Shown here one piece after another: positions 1 through 64,000 of a stretch of 64,000 bases of DNA. Source of the DNA: Branchiostoma belcheri (taxonomy: Eukaryota > Chordata > Leptocardii > Amphioxiformes > Branchiostomatidae); contig NW_017803909.1 of NCBI RefSeq assembly GCF_001625305.1, positions 7,890,439 through 7,954,438 of the forward strand, given 5' to 3'. The translations under genes and the position numbers were made by a program. How positions within the stretch are numbered: position 1 is the first letter of the stretch; every line of letters begins with the position of its first letter. The notes beneath the pieces were generated by a model. The model was not told the DNA's origin. It saw only the letters and a program-made list of their open reading frames with translations, and searched no databases.

Positions 1-425
1 CTCTCTATGAACTACCTACATACCAAAAATGATGAAAATATGATGTTCCTTTCTGGACCTATCTGCTTTAAAATATTTTGCCAGAATCTCCCCTGCAGTT
101 CCAGAACAAGCTGCTAGGGGGGCAAAACCCACACCACTTATTCCTGACAGGAAAAGCTATCTGTCACCAAAAAGCCAAGACCTTAGCATATTCAGGTCAA
201 AAGATTTTTTTTAAAGTTCTGTTGCAGTACCAAGGTCAGCCACCAGGAGGCCTATATTTGACCTTGACCGTCGTCTTCCTACGACCTACCAACATACCAA
301 ATATCATCACAATCCATAAAGGCGTTCTGAAGTTATGCTGACTATAAATGTCCGGAAACACGAACAGACACACACACAGACAGACACGCTAAAAACAATA
401 CCTCCATTTTTCATGGAGGTAAAAA
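1..425 (+). repeat. dispersed repeat ending in a CCTCC/GGAGG hairpin
   Basis: The right end (about 340-421) reads CCGGAAACACGAACAGACACACACACAGACAGACACGCTAAAAACAATACC in character and closes with CCTCC-ATTTTTCAT-GGAGG. The copy at 19815-20055 has the same arrangement ending CCTTCC-GCGG-AAGG, and 1720-1870 is a related, diverged copy. It looks like the 3' end of a retroelement family; name unknown. Confidence 0.5.
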
Positions 426-991
426 AAACGTAATCTTGGGGACATCTATAAGCGGTCGTGTCACTTGGACGTTTGACGTATGACGAGTTGACGTGCCCAG
501 ACCGTGTCGAGTCGCACGCAACCAGTCTTAACAGACAAGATAATCCGATTGCGTAGCTAAAAACGGACTGAAATACCCAATCAAGTCACGGGAGCATCTA
601 GGGGTTACAATACATCATACAGTGACGTCTTCCTTCACGATTTTTCCTCAGTGTACGTATTTTTTTCTTAGGTGTGTTTGCTTGTAACAGGGACGTTCTA
701 GATGCGTGAAAATGAGGATCCTATTTGCATAATCAAGGGGAATAATCTATAATTTGTCAGTCATAAAGATTACCATCATTTGGCGAAGGTGTGAGGTCGT
801 GGAACTCTAATATCATAATATGAATCCGGCTTTCCACTGATCATGAAGACGGTGATCAATAATTGATTGGACCAGCGGAGTGGCGTGAGCGAAGGAAGGT
901 AACCGTTCTGTCGGTCGACTTGTTTTCGCTGACATAGAGAACGGTCAAGGTCACATTTGGGACGACCTCAGCGGCATCCATCAAAGGTTGA
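426..991. other. unassigned upstream DNA
   Basis: AT-rich intergenic sequence. No exon, repeat or RNA gene recognised. Confidence 0.4.
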
Positions 992-1359
992 GGCCATGTT
1001 GATTTGATTATATGGATGACATCCACGCGCGCATGAATTTTGGGGCGTTTCCAAAAAAGTTTACAACCATACTGTAAATCAAACAGTTTCAAAATGAGCA
1101 AATATATACCGTAATTTGCAAAAAAAAAATATTGGAAAAACGATACCAATGTTGTGGAATGCCAAAATCAAACGACAAAACTAAAATGTAAAGAAATAAA
1201 TTTGAAGAGTAGATTATTCGCCAAACCACACTGTGTCATTTGTCCAACCTTCATTTCATAATGAAAGCAACTTTTTTTTGCAAATTTTTTTTTTTATTCG
1301 CACGCTCGCGTTTTGTGGTTCCCAGATGATGTCATCCATATAATCAAATCATCATGGCC
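992..1359. mobile_element. Tourist-like MITE, ATG-type terminal repeats (copy 1)
   Basis: Inverted termini GGCCATGTTGATTTGATTAT at the left and the complementary ATAATCAAATCATCATGGCC at the right, with TATGGATGACATCC and its complement just inside. Same family as 33996-34391 and 36745-37121. No transposase frame. Confidence 0.8.
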
Positions 1360-1719
1360 TTAGCTTGTCCAGTTACGTTGTCAACGCCGTCGATGAATGG
1401 ATGTGTATGGTTTTGGTAGGTTGGTGGGTTTACGTAATGATCCAAGCAACAAACTATCGGGTTGGAGAGCCCTCTATCGGCTTTCTTCGTTACTGCAGCG
1501 CAGCTTTCTGTTCTAGTGCACATGGTTTATACTAGATAGTCTATAGAGTCGATGCCATAGTCAAGTATTCTGACAGAGATGAGTAGTCCAAAACACCTGA
1601 CGATGACCAAAAAAGACGGTAGAAATCGAAGATCTCATACCTCCGTGAAATATCTGAGAGAATTTCTTGTTTTAATCATTATCGTGATTTTTCGCTGATT
1701 CCGTCTATACATTTTCCCT

Positions 1720-1870
1720 CTGGTTCCAACAATTCAACAGGCTGGCACATAACAGAAAATGTAACCTTTTATGGGACCTTTGACCTAACTTCCTGTCAGT
1801 GTCGCCGATCGACGGAAGCACAAGCAAACACACAGACACTCTGAAAACAAAACCTACCGTACACGGAGGT
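1720..1870 (+). repeat. diverged copy of the hairpin-ended dispersed repeat
   Basis: Shares the order AAACACACAGACACTCTGAAAACAAAACCT then a short GGAGGT end with the repeats at 1-425 and 19815-20055. Boundaries approximate. Confidence 0.35.
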
Positions 1871-2002
1871 ACTGTAACTAGGTCACACTGAATCGTCATC
1901 AACATGTGATGCCACCCTATCCACACCCATTATTCGCTTTTAACCAATGACTCATACAGTCCAAAGGACTCTAGTTCGCACGGTTTGGTTTGGGGGCAAT
2001 TA

Positions 2003-2370
2003 GGCCACACAAATTTAATTTGTTGGTTCTCGGATTCGCCTCTTCATTTTTTTCTGATTTGCAAAAAAAAAAGATTCTGGTTCTGAATCAACTCAAAAAT
2101 GCTCATATTTTACTCCCAACAGTTGAGGAAAGTCCTTTTCTTTCTAGTTGTTACAGTTTTTCCTCTATCAATGCAGTAGTTTGAAAGTTAAAACTTCATT
2201 GTTTACATATTGATCCAGCCTTTTGTGTTGACTTCATTGTTCCTATCGAAGCATTTGGGGCTATAACAGGATGCTTAGACCTGTTTTTATTTTTATTATT
2301 TTTCCCCTGTCACTTCATGTTTTTTGCTGAAAAAATCCGAGAACCAACAAATTAAATTGGTTCCTTATGA
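2003..2370. mobile_element. Tourist-like MITE, ACAC-type terminal repeats (copy 1)
   Basis: Left terminus GGCCACACAAATTTAATTTG followed by TTGGTTCTCGGATT; right terminus holds the complement, AATCCGAGAACCAACAAATT type, with the last ten bases eroded. Interior contains GATTCTGGTTCTGAATCAAC and CAGTTGAGGAAAGTCCTTTT, shared with the copies at 40521, 46135, 47453 and 49645. Confidence 0.8.
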
Positions 2371-2684
2371 CACATGCAATGAGAATACTACATTGATTGG
2401 GAACTGAAATCATCAGAAAACGGATTTGAAAGCCCAGTCATCACACAAACATTAATGTGACGTTGATCAGAAGAGGATTACATTCTAAAAATGTTTCATT
2501 AATCCGGCGGTAACGTTCTTTCGACGTGATTTGACTAAAGGGGCTTGTCAAGGTCCGGATCGGGCTAATTTGTCATGCCAGCCGAGCGACACATTCAGGA
2601 AGGATGATGCAATTTGGTGATGATTCATTCGCTCCGAGGAAATTAGCTCAGATATAAAAAAAGGGACTTAGAATCCGTCTAAAT

Positions 2685-2925
2685 TCCTTGTCTGAAATCT
2701 TTTTACAGTGACAGTTTCTTTCCCCGTACGGTCAAGCTTTGGAATTCCTTCCCTGACAAGTGTTTGACAACAACCTACAATCTACAGGCTTTCAAATCAA
2801 ACGTTCACCGCCATCTCTTGACATAGCCATGTTTCTCTCATATTTATGGTTCAATGCCGAGAAGTGGTCGTATAGGCCTTGCATTGAACCACTCCGTTAA
2901 AAAAAAAATTAATAAATTTTATATG
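2685..2925 (+). mobile_element. 5'-truncated non-LTR retrotransposon tail
   Basis: Frame reads FFPRTVKLWNSFPDKCL and ends AFKSNVHRHLLT-stop. This is the typical extreme C-terminus of CR1/L2-type reverse transcriptase ORFs (WNSLP ... FK..L..HL). A short 3' UTR and an A-rich tail follow. A related tail is at 12225-12392. Non-functional remnant. Confidence 0.7.
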
Positions 2926-3498
2926 ATATAATTGACATCGTTCCGGAATTCTGTGATTCGCTACACAGAAGCTCTAATTTGAGCACGGCCTGTTGTTTAA
3001 GTTTGCAGGAAATGAATATACATCGTTGATGCTAATCTTAAATCTTGGAGCCGGAGATGACATGGTCTTTAAAAATTATTAAGGGACGGGGAATTAATAT
3101 TTTACGTGAAGTAGAATTATGACTTTTGACACATTTTTATATAATATGGAGACGCAGGACCCGAAAAAAGCCGCTACCGGGCTCAACATTCGGACCTTGT
3201 TTCTTTAGTTTACCAAAGCATGGCTACAAATTAAATGTCACACAAATACACTCACAACGTCTTGAGTTATGCCACTCACAAACGATACCGAAGACACAAA
3301 CGTCTTGGTGGATATGATTAAGAAGAGACATACGGTACAAAGGAAATATAATTACGTCTTCCATGGTTTACAAAAGAGAAGTCAAACCCTTCTGACATAG
3401 TTTTAGACACAGCAACAGTTTTAAACATTTAGATTTCATTATGTAGATTTTGAAGTTATTCTATACTCTGTTTCAATGTTCTTTTATGTTTGTAACTT
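2926..3498. other. unassigned upstream DNA
   Basis: AT-rich intergenic sequence with no recognisable feature. Confidence 0.4.
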
Positions 3499-4115
3499 GC
3501 AATTAGCCTTCGGGAATTGCAATAAACTTCTCTATGTATAATTGTCTCTCTGAGAGTCTGAGTCTTTCAGCGGCTGTTCCATCTAGCGGAGCGGCCCGCG
3601 TGTCTAGGCCGTCGCGTTGTGTGCTTGAACTTGGCATGCCTACAATGCGACCGCGGCCAATGGGAGACGCCCGCGTCAGCAGGAGCGCTTCAGCGCGCGG
3701 GATGGCGGTTCCGGGGGAAGCCAGGGCCTCTGGCTCGGGGGTTTTCGGGCGGCTCCGCCGGGACAGCGGCAGAACGCTGCTACGTGAGCAAGATTGATCA
3801 GCGCGCTGCAGTGCAACCAACCAAGGCCAAATTTGGCCGCTGGAGCGAGGATCATGTGATAACACAAACAGTAGTTCCCGGGACCGTTCAGAATAAAACA
3901 AGGGTGGGGAGCGAGTGTATACTAGCTACATGTAGTCTGGTTTGAAATAAATGAATCTTTATTTTCCCAATTTTACTGTTTGTATGTGACTGTTGTGTTT
4001 TGTTGTGTAAAACAGGGCCCCATTGAAAAGAAGTGCAATCACTTAATGGGCCACCCTGTATAAAATTGTCGGAAAATAAAATAAATTTGCAAAATCATGC
4101 CCGAAGGCTAATTGC
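3499..4115. mobile_element. 617-bp element with perfect 16-bp inverted ends and a GC-rich core
   Basis: The ends are exact inverted repeats, GCAATTAGCCTTCGGG (3499-3514) and its complement (4100-4115). The interior 3570-3850 is strikingly GC-rich and CpG-rich in AT-rich surroundings and includes a GGCCAATGGG box. The right part (about 3970-4065) recurs inverted at 37395-37492, and the segment at 3909-3953 (GCGAGTGTATACTAGCTA) recurs in the tandem array just downstream. No transposase is readable. Open frames in the GC-rich core look like composition artefacts. Confidence 0.6.
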
Positions 4116-4196
4116 TTTCACAGTCAAAGACACTTCTAGTATTCGGTAAAATACAGTGATAATAATAGTAGTAGACAGACAACTACTTGTCCAGAT

Positions 4197-5130
4197 AAAT
4201 ATCGTAGATGAATCTCAATACAAAAGCATACATTGTACTAGTAACTAGAATGCTTGATATACGTGATAGCTAATGTACATTTCTGTCCTCTTCTTTATCA
4301 GAATTTAACTCAGAAATCATTGTTAGAGATGAATTTCTAATCTATAATAGAATGTTTCAAGTCTCACTAAGCACAAAATTAAATTATGGAGCAAGTGTAT
4401 ACTAGCTAGTCTGCTCCGGGTTTGAAATAAATGTTGTAGATGAACTCAATAAAAAAGCATAACTAGAATGCCTCAAGTGCCAAGATATACGTGATAGGTA
4501 ATGTACATTTCCGTCCTCTTCTTTATATCAGAATTTAACTCAGATGTAATTGTTAAAGATGAATTTTTAGATGAATCTCAATACAAAAGCATACTAGAAT
4601 GAATTGAATTGCTTCATGTACCAAGATATACGTAATAGCTAATGTACATTTCTGTCCTCTTCTTTATCAGAATTTAACTCAGAAATAATTGTTAGAGATG
4701 AATTTTTAATCGATATTAGAATGTTTCAAGTATCACAAAATAGCACAAAATTATGGAGCGAGTGTATACTAGCCAGCCTGTTCCGGGTTTGAAATAAATG
4801 TTGTAGACGAATCTCAATAAAAAAGCATAACTAGAATGCTTCAAGTGCCAAGATATACGTGATAGCTAATGTACATTTCCGTCCTCTTCTTTATCACAAT
4901 TTAACTCAGATGTAATTGTTAGAGATGAATTTTTAGATGAATCTCAATACAAAAGAATTCTAGACTGAATTGAATTGCTTCAAGTACCAAGATATACGTA
5001 ATAGCTAATGTACATTTCTATCCTCTTCTTTATCAGAATTTAGAAACTTAGAACTTAGAAATTAACAAATAATTGTTACAGATGAATTTTTAATCGATAG
5101 TAGAATGTTTCAAGTATCACGAAGCACAAA
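4197..5130 (+). repeat. degenerate tandem array, about 180-bp units in pairs
   Basis: Recurring words GATGAATCTCAATACAAAAG, CCAAGATATACGT-ATAG-TAATGTACATTTC and GTCCTCTTCTTTATCAGAAT appear about every 180 bp. Alternate units carry GAGCGAGTGTATACTAGC, a segment also found inside the TIR element at 3499-4115. Confidence 0.75.
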
Positions 5131-6263
5131 ATTATGCATACCTATTGTAATTGCATTTGGCTTAGTAAGGCATGACAAATTCTGTTGCTAACTGTGCGTA
5201 ATAGCTCTGCTGAGGTAATGAGCAAATTCTGAAAATATGATAACTCTTCATCGTACGAAGTGATGTAACAAGCCAGAAATATCCCCTTTACTCAACCCTG
5301 CCACTAAAGATTCCAAGGCAGTTTCTCATCATTTTACTTAGGAAAGATTAAACTGAATGGTAGTCATGGTAGTTGCCTAACAATCCAATGTTCATTTTGC
5401 CTCCATTCATCCATTTTAATAGTCAGATAACACAATACGGTAGCTATGCCACTTTTTTGTTTGATTTGAGAGAAATGTGAAACATTTTAATGGAAACGGA
5501 CATATTTTAAATTGTACATGCGATAGTTAGATTCGAGAACCATAGGAAAGGCATGTTCCCCAGTTATTAATTCACCCAATATTCATTCTATCCACCCATT
5601 CATCCTTCCGTTCATTCATTCCTTCAATCATTCGCTCTGCAGCCTTCAAGTCTGTGATTTTTAAAACATTGTAACTAGTTACTGTAGCATTTTATTACAA
5701 TGCTTGATAGAAATCGCATGTGATCTGCATGAATCACAAATTGTTCTATTCTGTGAAGAATGAAGCTTTTAAAAGAGACCTTCGTATCAATATTACTAAC
5801 ACATCCCAAACGATCAATCCGACCTCCGTTACGCTTTGTGGCTTCCTCAGCCTCGGATCAGGCATCGCGGCGGGCGTATAGATTCTGTCACAGCTTACGC
5901 CCTTAAAAGGATGGCGATGAGCTCACAACACGTTTCGCGCTGGCGACCAATATTACATATTGGTATCACAACACAGTTAGAAATCAGAAAATATTAATGA
6001 TATATAATATAATATTTAAAAATAAAAATCTGCAATAGCTCTCTCCTCTGCCAAACCATTAAGCTAATTTATGGTTAGCCTGGTTTTAGGAAACAGTCTT
6101 CTTGGGATCTTGTCATCTTGACGGTATAGAGCTTCAGAAACAGTACGCAGATAGCTAGAGAAATGGTAAGACAAAAACATTAGCCCATGGAGCCTGCCGT
6201 GGAGGCTAGCGCTCCATGCTTCGCGGACAGACCCTCTCCCTTCTCTCCCTCCCATCAGCTGGT
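5131..6263. other. unassigned upstream DNA
   Basis: Nothing recognisable except a run of CATTCATTC-like words at about 5575-5635. Sequence becomes GC-richer toward the JPH promoter. Confidence 0.4.
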
Positions 6264-59690
<53,427 letters not shown>

Positions 59691-60115
59691 AGACGTCCGA
59701 ACGACGCGGAGGGACGACTCGGGTGTGACCAATGGCGACGTGTCAGGGTGGGGTGTACCGGCTCCCAGCAAGAGGGCCCGATGCCATGCTCGCATGGGAA
59801 AACATGACCGCTCTTCACTATCTGTGCTTGAACCATCAAGATCCACCCCATCACCTGTGACAGCACTGCCTGCATCGGGCCCTGTTTATTTTTCTTGTGT
59901 ATGCATTTACAAGAGGAAAAAGAAAGAAAAGACCGCAGGTTCGAATCACGTCAGAAAAACAAAATCATGCTCTGCATCCATACTTTTTATATAAGAACTA
60001 AGAAGACATGTATATTCATAAAAAATTCTCATGCTCTGCCTTGTAATTTCTCAAACACGACAGATGAAGAAGACTCTACATTCGTTCTTGGAAATAAACA
60101 GACTACAAATCTACA
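59691..60115 (+). other. JPH: JPH 3' UTR, minimum extent
   Basis: Sequence after the TGA stop with no coding potential on the plus strand. The first AATAAA is at 60093-60098, giving a UTR of about 425 nt. Later hexamers at 60961-60966 and 61402-61407 would give longer UTRs that overlap the minus-strand exon at 60133-60315. Confidence 0.55.
60093..60098 (+). terminator. poly(A) signal AATAAA, proximal candidate for JPH
   Basis: Canonical hexamer 403 nt after the JPH stop, followed within 35 nt by TG/T-rich sequence. It lies 28 nt from an oppositely oriented AATAAA at 60126-60131, an arrangement typical of convergent genes. Confidence 0.5.
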
Positions 60116-60125
60116 TGTGTAAGTT

Positions 60126-60131
60126 TTTATT
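60126..60131 (-). terminator. poly(A) signal AATAAA on the minus strand
   Basis: Read on the minus strand, AATAAA starts one base after the TAG stop of the exon at 60133-60315. This supports a real transcript end, with an unusually short 3' UTR. Confidence 0.5.
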
Positions 60132-60132
60132 G

Positions 60133-60315
60133 CTACTTTGTGAGCCTGTCGATGATAATATTGGCATCATCTCCCACCTGTCCATCATGTTTAAGAGACT
60201 TTAAGGCCATGTTGCCTGTTTGGAGAGTGGAAATAAGAAAGAATTGGATTGTGGGATTTGTGGAGGGTTCTGGGTAACCGAGACCTTTGACCCAGATGGC
60301 CTGTTGTGTTGAACT
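60133..60315 (-). CDS. terminal exon of an unrecognised minus-strand gene
   Basis: Sixty codons and a TAG stop. On the minus strand the exon follows a textbook acceptor, GTTTTTTCCCTTCCCAG, and an AATAAA begins right after the stop. The peptide starts SSTQQAIWVKGLGYPEPSTN and ends GDDANIIIDRLTK; its mixed composition (helix-forming LQTGNMALKSLKHDG) looks like ordinary protein rather than noncoding translation. I do not recognise the family. It is not a kelch or DUF4110 sequence, so it seems to be a separate gene lying between JPH and the KLHDC4-like exon, or an alternative last exon of that gene. Upstream exons are not firmly identified; a candidate is at 61168-61262. Confidence 0.58.
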   Translation of the reverse strand, partial: SSTQQAIWVKGLGYPEPSTNPTIQFFLISTLQTGNMALKSLKHDGQVGDDANIIIDRLTK

Positions 60316-60960
60316 CTGGGAAGGGAAAAAACGTAGCCATTTGTAGTCAGAATAATAGTTAGACATATATGAATGAATAGAACGGTGACAATGGAAAAAA
60401 ATTGAAATAAAAATGAAAACCGAAAGGTTTGCCAAGAAAACATAGTTTTGGGAGAAAAAGAGTGAGAAAAGGAAATATTTTTCTGGCCACAATTCAGATT
60501 CAGACCTAGTCTTTGCCAGTGATTCTAACTTGCATGTTGAGTGTTTTTGAATGGAGAGCTGCCCGCCCTGTGGATTGCAGCTAGACTTGTTGCCAAAACC
60601 TTAGTGTAAGCAATGGCAATCCTTTTCTTGTAAATTCATTGTTTGCTGCATCACAGGAAAGTGTCAAGAAGGAATGTGCTTTGAATCTTGCACATTTGTA
60701 CAGTATATTCAATGAATTTGTGAATGGATTTCTTTGTTACGTTTTTATACTTGTGGTCCAAATGTAGTCATATCATGTGCGAAAGCAAAAAAACTCTCTG
60801 CCTAGAATGTAGTTGGACTGCAGAGTTGTACTACTATACGTGTTGTCATGCCTCTACCATGTGCTTATTCTGATGTACGTTTATTTGACACCCTTCTTCC
60901 ACGCATATGTACCTACCTTATACAGCTGTGCATGTGTGTCTTAGTTTTGTCGAGAGAGAA

Positions 60961-60966
60961 AATAAA
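60961..60966 (+). terminator. poly(A) signal AATAAA, distal candidate for JPH
   Basis: Hexamer in GAGAGAAAATAAAAAACG; would extend the JPH 3' UTR to about 1.3 kb and make it antisense to the minus-strand exon at 60133-60315. Confidence 0.35.
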
Positions 60967-61167
60967 AAACGTGCACACTCACTCACTTTGCTGAACCCTT
61001 GTAATCTGGAACACCTGTATTGTTGTGAGGGTACTTGTAATGCTTGTCACAGTCAGCTATCAAACATGACTGGATGATGAACAACGTTGTTAAGTGAGAC
61101 AAAAATCAATCGAGACAGCATCAAGTCCCCCCTCCCCCTCCCTCGAGTGCTGGTTTTCTGTATTTAC

Positions 61168-61262
61168 CATGTGCAATGTTTTCTGACCTTATAGACTTTT
61201 CAATCAATGATCCAAGATAGGAGATGTATCCATAGTGGTGTGTTTTCATGTTGATGAGCAGC
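61168..61262 (-). CDS. possible internal exon of the same minus-strand gene
   Basis: On the minus strand a pyrimidine-containing acceptor (CTCTACTGGTTTGTAAATCTAG) precedes an open segment encoding LLINMKTHHYGYISYLGSLI then EKSIRSENIAH, ending at ATG|GTAAAT. The composition looks protein-like. The phase at this donor does not match the preferred acceptor of the exon at 60133-60315. An earlier donor (ATAAG|GTCAGA) does match if the downstream exon begins two bases later, or a further exon lies between. Tentative. Confidence 0.33.
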
Positions 61263-62717
61263 CTAGATTTACAAACCAGTAGAGGTGTCGAGACAAAAAA
61301 TCTTTTCAAATGGGAACTTTTCATACAGTACAATAAGCTGATTTTCCAGTTAAAGGCATATTTTATATGTCTTTAGTGTATGGAATTCTAGTCTCCATGT
61401 AAATAAAGGTTATGCAGGTGCAGTTTACATGAGATCTGGCTCCTGGTTATTCTTTGCCTATTTATTGGATAGAGTTATTTGCAATCAGTAATTTTCACAC
61501 TACAATGTAGTACAGGAAGCGAAAGAAACCCAAATCAGGTTAAGCTCCTCTAACCTATATCTCTGACATACACTGTACAAGAAGTATAGAATTCGTCCAC
61601 AGGATGCACATTTGAAAGGAAAGTGCTGGTAGCCATTGGAAACCAACATACCCACACAAAGAAAGATCATGAAAATCCTGGCAATCTAAAAAAATTTGGT
61701 CCCTAAAATAAAAGGATGGGTAAATAGTTTTTCATAGCACGTCGGCAGAATGTACTGTGCATGCACAAAACCCACAGTTTTTGTTGGATGTTTGGTCAAC
61801 ATTGCTTCAGAATTTTGCCTGTTGCAGAGTATATCTTTAAATTTCCAACACAACTGGAAACTACACACGGGATGTTAACCTTATATGCAGGAATACGACT
61901 TTATATGAGAAGTTGTGCCGAATAGCTATGCGTAATACATTACGGGTTCCACGCAGGTGCAGTACGTTCTGCCGACGTACTGTTTTTCATATACAAGGGT
62001 GATTCCAACCCAAAACATGAGCAAAAAGGGCTTGACTTGTAACCTAACCTGTATTTATACGAAGAAAATGCTAAAAATATGTTGATGATGTCAATCAAGA
62101 GATGAAAGGGTAAGTAATATAAAATTAATGAGACAAAATCAGGCTCCAGTGATAATAATACTTGAGTTCCCTGTTCTTGATTTATTGCACAAACTGGTCA
62201 AGGCCAAATTCCAAGAGTTTGCCAGATATAGATTTGAAGACCAAGTTATCATATCGTGTGAACAAATGGACATTCTTTTGGTGGCAAGAATAGTATTTCA
62301 GTCAGCTTTTAAATTAAAGATTTAAAACCATGATTTGAGGCAACATATTGCAATGCTACATCCTACCCTTGTCACTTCACATTCAATTTATGAGCTCCAA
62401 TAACTTATATCAAGGCATGTCAGTGTAAATCACAAGGATGTAGTTCCTTCTACCTTGGGAAATCATTATTGCTATTATAAAAGTCACACTCATAAAGACG
62501 TTTTATCCTAAGCTGATTGGATTCTCCACATCTTCATTTTGTGTTCTTTTTCCTGGAAATACTGGGTCAAATAAAACCATAATTCTTGCACTAGGGGCCT
62601 GACCAGTGGAAGGGCTGCAGATCAGATGTCTGATTTAGTACAGGCTATAGTGTGCCAGTGATTCCAATCACTATCCAATCTAACAGCTCTCACAATAAAA
62701 GCAACAGTCTCCATCTA

Positions 62718-62962
62718 TCAATGTCCTCCTTCCTGGCTCTCATCTTCGGTTGTTTTGGCTTGCTCCTCGTGGAACAACTTGGCCATCTGGAAAGCAATCT
62801 TCTTCAGGGCCTTTTCAGAGAATGACTGAGTCTCCTCCTCGGCACTTTTCCTGGCTAGATCCATCCAGTGGTCCTTAGTTCTACTGAAGAAGTCTGCTAC
62901 ATTCTCGCTGGCAAGTACACTTGGATGGTCCTGTTTTGTTTCCAAGCCTCCTTCATCAGAAT
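62718..62962 (-). CDS. KLHDC4: last coding exon of a KLHDC4-type kelch protein (DUF4110-like C-terminus)
   Basis: About 81 codons ending in TGA, read right to left. The segment ASENVADFFSRTKDHWMDLA followed by SEKALKKIAFQMAKLFHEEQ resembles the DUF4110 C-terminal domain found after the kelch repeats of KLHDC4 and fungal or plant kelch proteins (pattern E-L--FF-RT--YW---A, then K-L-K-AF-MA). It is preceded by the acidic DSDEGG linker expected after the kelch domain. The acceptor is taken as TTATGCATAG at 62963-62964 with two bases of a split Asp codon; another in-frame acceptor lies about 30 bases upstream. The kelch repeats would lie beyond the right edge. Human JPH3 and KLHDC4 are convergent neighbours, which supports the call. 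Confidence 0.62.
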
Positions 62963-64000
62963 CTATGCATAACACAGTGGATGTCATGCAATCTGCCTAA
63001 CTCTATGACCACAACATTTTATTGAACACAAAATGTCTTACTCTGAGGGTACATAATAAGGTGCAATGTACATGGCTTTTATGCCCGTTGCAATTGTTGC
63101 AAATAAAAAAATTTAGAGGCCAAAAATTTAGAGGACATTTGTGGACATTGAGTTTCACAGTTATTTATAGTCCATATCTTCGAAAATAAATACCATAGAA
63201 ATACATTTGCTGTGTCTGAAATCAATAACACAATGCAATGAAAGACCCCTAATTATAAGGTACTGCTTGAATCCCGAGTCTAGCAAGGGTTTATGATGAC
63301 AATACCGAGCAACTTTGCGAGTCTACAAAATAACATCATGAATATGTGAAGAAAACCCCTTCCATGCAGTGGAACCAAACTGCCTAACTCATGGAGCACC
63401 ACCATGTGACTGCCATGCAAACTGCAACTACTTGAAAGTTGAAACCCTAGTCATTCTCCTACCTTTTCAAGCAATTATACCTCATCAATCATTCTTGTTT
63501 TTGCCTTCTGGCTAGATTGTTTTCAGGAAACAAGTATGTTGTTACTCCGTGAAGGAGGTCAGGACCTCCGGACGGAGTGTTGTAATCGGCTGATTTTTCA
63601 TGTTCGCAGTCAAAACACTGGGTTCTCTTTGTGTAATCGGCACGCAATTTTATACGCCGTCTGCGGGCATGCCCGTGTTGATGCACGAATGTGTATTTTT
63701 GCCGTTGCTGCTTTCTCGGTCAATGTAATATTGCAGACGCACCCCTACAATTACGAGGCGAATTGGAATGGTCCAGAAAAACGCGTTGTTTGGAATAGCA
63801 GTGGGGGGGTAAAAGTTCATGCAGATACGGGGTGGTTTTGATAAGTGGTTCCAGATGTTTTTGCCCATGGTTAAGAGATGCCAAGTTTTTTGGAAGATGT
63901 TCGCAGCCAAAACGCATTCTTCCGTACGTCGCATTTCTGTGTAATTTCGCATGTGGTGTTGCATTATGTCCGGGATGATGCACGTCTTTTTATTTTTACC
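62963..64000 (-). other. probable intron of the KLHDC4-like gene
   Basis: No exon recognised. From about 63583 to the edge there are diverged paired segments about 300 bp apart (ATGTTCGCAGTCAAAACAC and ATGTTCGCAGCCAAAACGC; GATGCACGAATGTGTATTTTT and GATGCACGTCTTTTTATTTTT), suggesting a tandem repeat cut by the window edge. Confidence 0.4.

Larger units (their letters stand above)
60316..62717. other. intergenic or minus-strand intronic DNA between JPH and the KLHDC4-like exon
   Basis: Contains distal poly(A) candidates for JPH and a tentative minus-strand exon (61168-61262). A plus-strand open frame at 62128-62325 has no recognisable product. A TTTATT at about 62177-62183 could be the minus-strand poly(A) signal of the KLHDC4-like gene. 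Confidence 0.4.

Noticed and set aside
3503-3945. Overlapping open frames on both strands in the GC-rich core upstream
   Set aside because: High GC removes stop codons in all frames; peptides are Arg/Ala/Gly-rich without motifs.
59930-59960. B-box-like GGTTCGAATCA, possible tRNA gene in the JPH 3' UTR
   Set aside because: No A box at the right distance and no cloverleaf stems.
62128-62325. 65-codon plus-strand frame downstream of JPH
   Set aside because: No homologous motif, no promoter or splice context; probably chance.

Overview
The window is metazoan nuclear DNA. It has long introns with GT-AG borders, many short inverted-repeat transposons, minisatellites, tRNA-derived SINE pieces and truncated non-LTR retrotransposon tails. 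The repeat repertoire and a single junctophilin gene with an invertebrate-type architecture fit a cephalochordate (amphioxus, Branchiostoma-like). That placement is an inference from memory and was not searched.

The main gene is a complete plus-strand junctophilin (JPH). It has eight coding exons between 6917 and 59690, giving 803 codons plus stop. All splice phases are compatible and the spliced length is a multiple of three. Exon 1 carries MORN motifs 1-5 and follows a GC-rich, CpG-rich 5' flank. A 24.2 kb intron separates it from exon 2, which carries MORN 6, the joining region, MORN 7-8 and the start of the alpha-helical region. Exon 3 completes the helix. Exons 4-7 encode a low-complexity divergent region rich in Ala, Pro and Glu. 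Exon 8 is tiny and encodes only the C-terminal transmembrane anchor. The predicted protein would tether plasma membrane (MORN lipid-binding face) to endoplasmic or sarcoplasmic reticulum (tail anchor).

Downstream, on the minus strand and converging on JPH, is the last coding exon of a probable KLHDC4-type kelch protein (62718-62962, DUF4110-like C-terminus). JPH3 and KLHDC4 are convergent neighbours on human chromosome 16q24.2, so this looks like conserved microsynteny. A second minus-strand terminal exon (60133-60315), with a strong acceptor and an AATAAA beside its stop codon, lies within the JPH 3' flank; I do not recognise its product.

Upstream DNA (1-6263) and the introns are mostly repeats. 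(i) Several short fold-back elements with TAG...CTA-type ends have 9-bp target-site duplications, one caught inside a tandem-repeat unit whose empty site is present next door. (ii) Two groups of Tourist-like MITEs have GGCC termini and TWA duplications. (iii) One family is flanked by TTAA, piggyBac-like. (iv) There are numerous minisatellites and local duplications; one abuts and appears homologous to the exon 2 splice acceptor. No rRNA, tRNA gene, CRISPR or prokaryotic feature was found.
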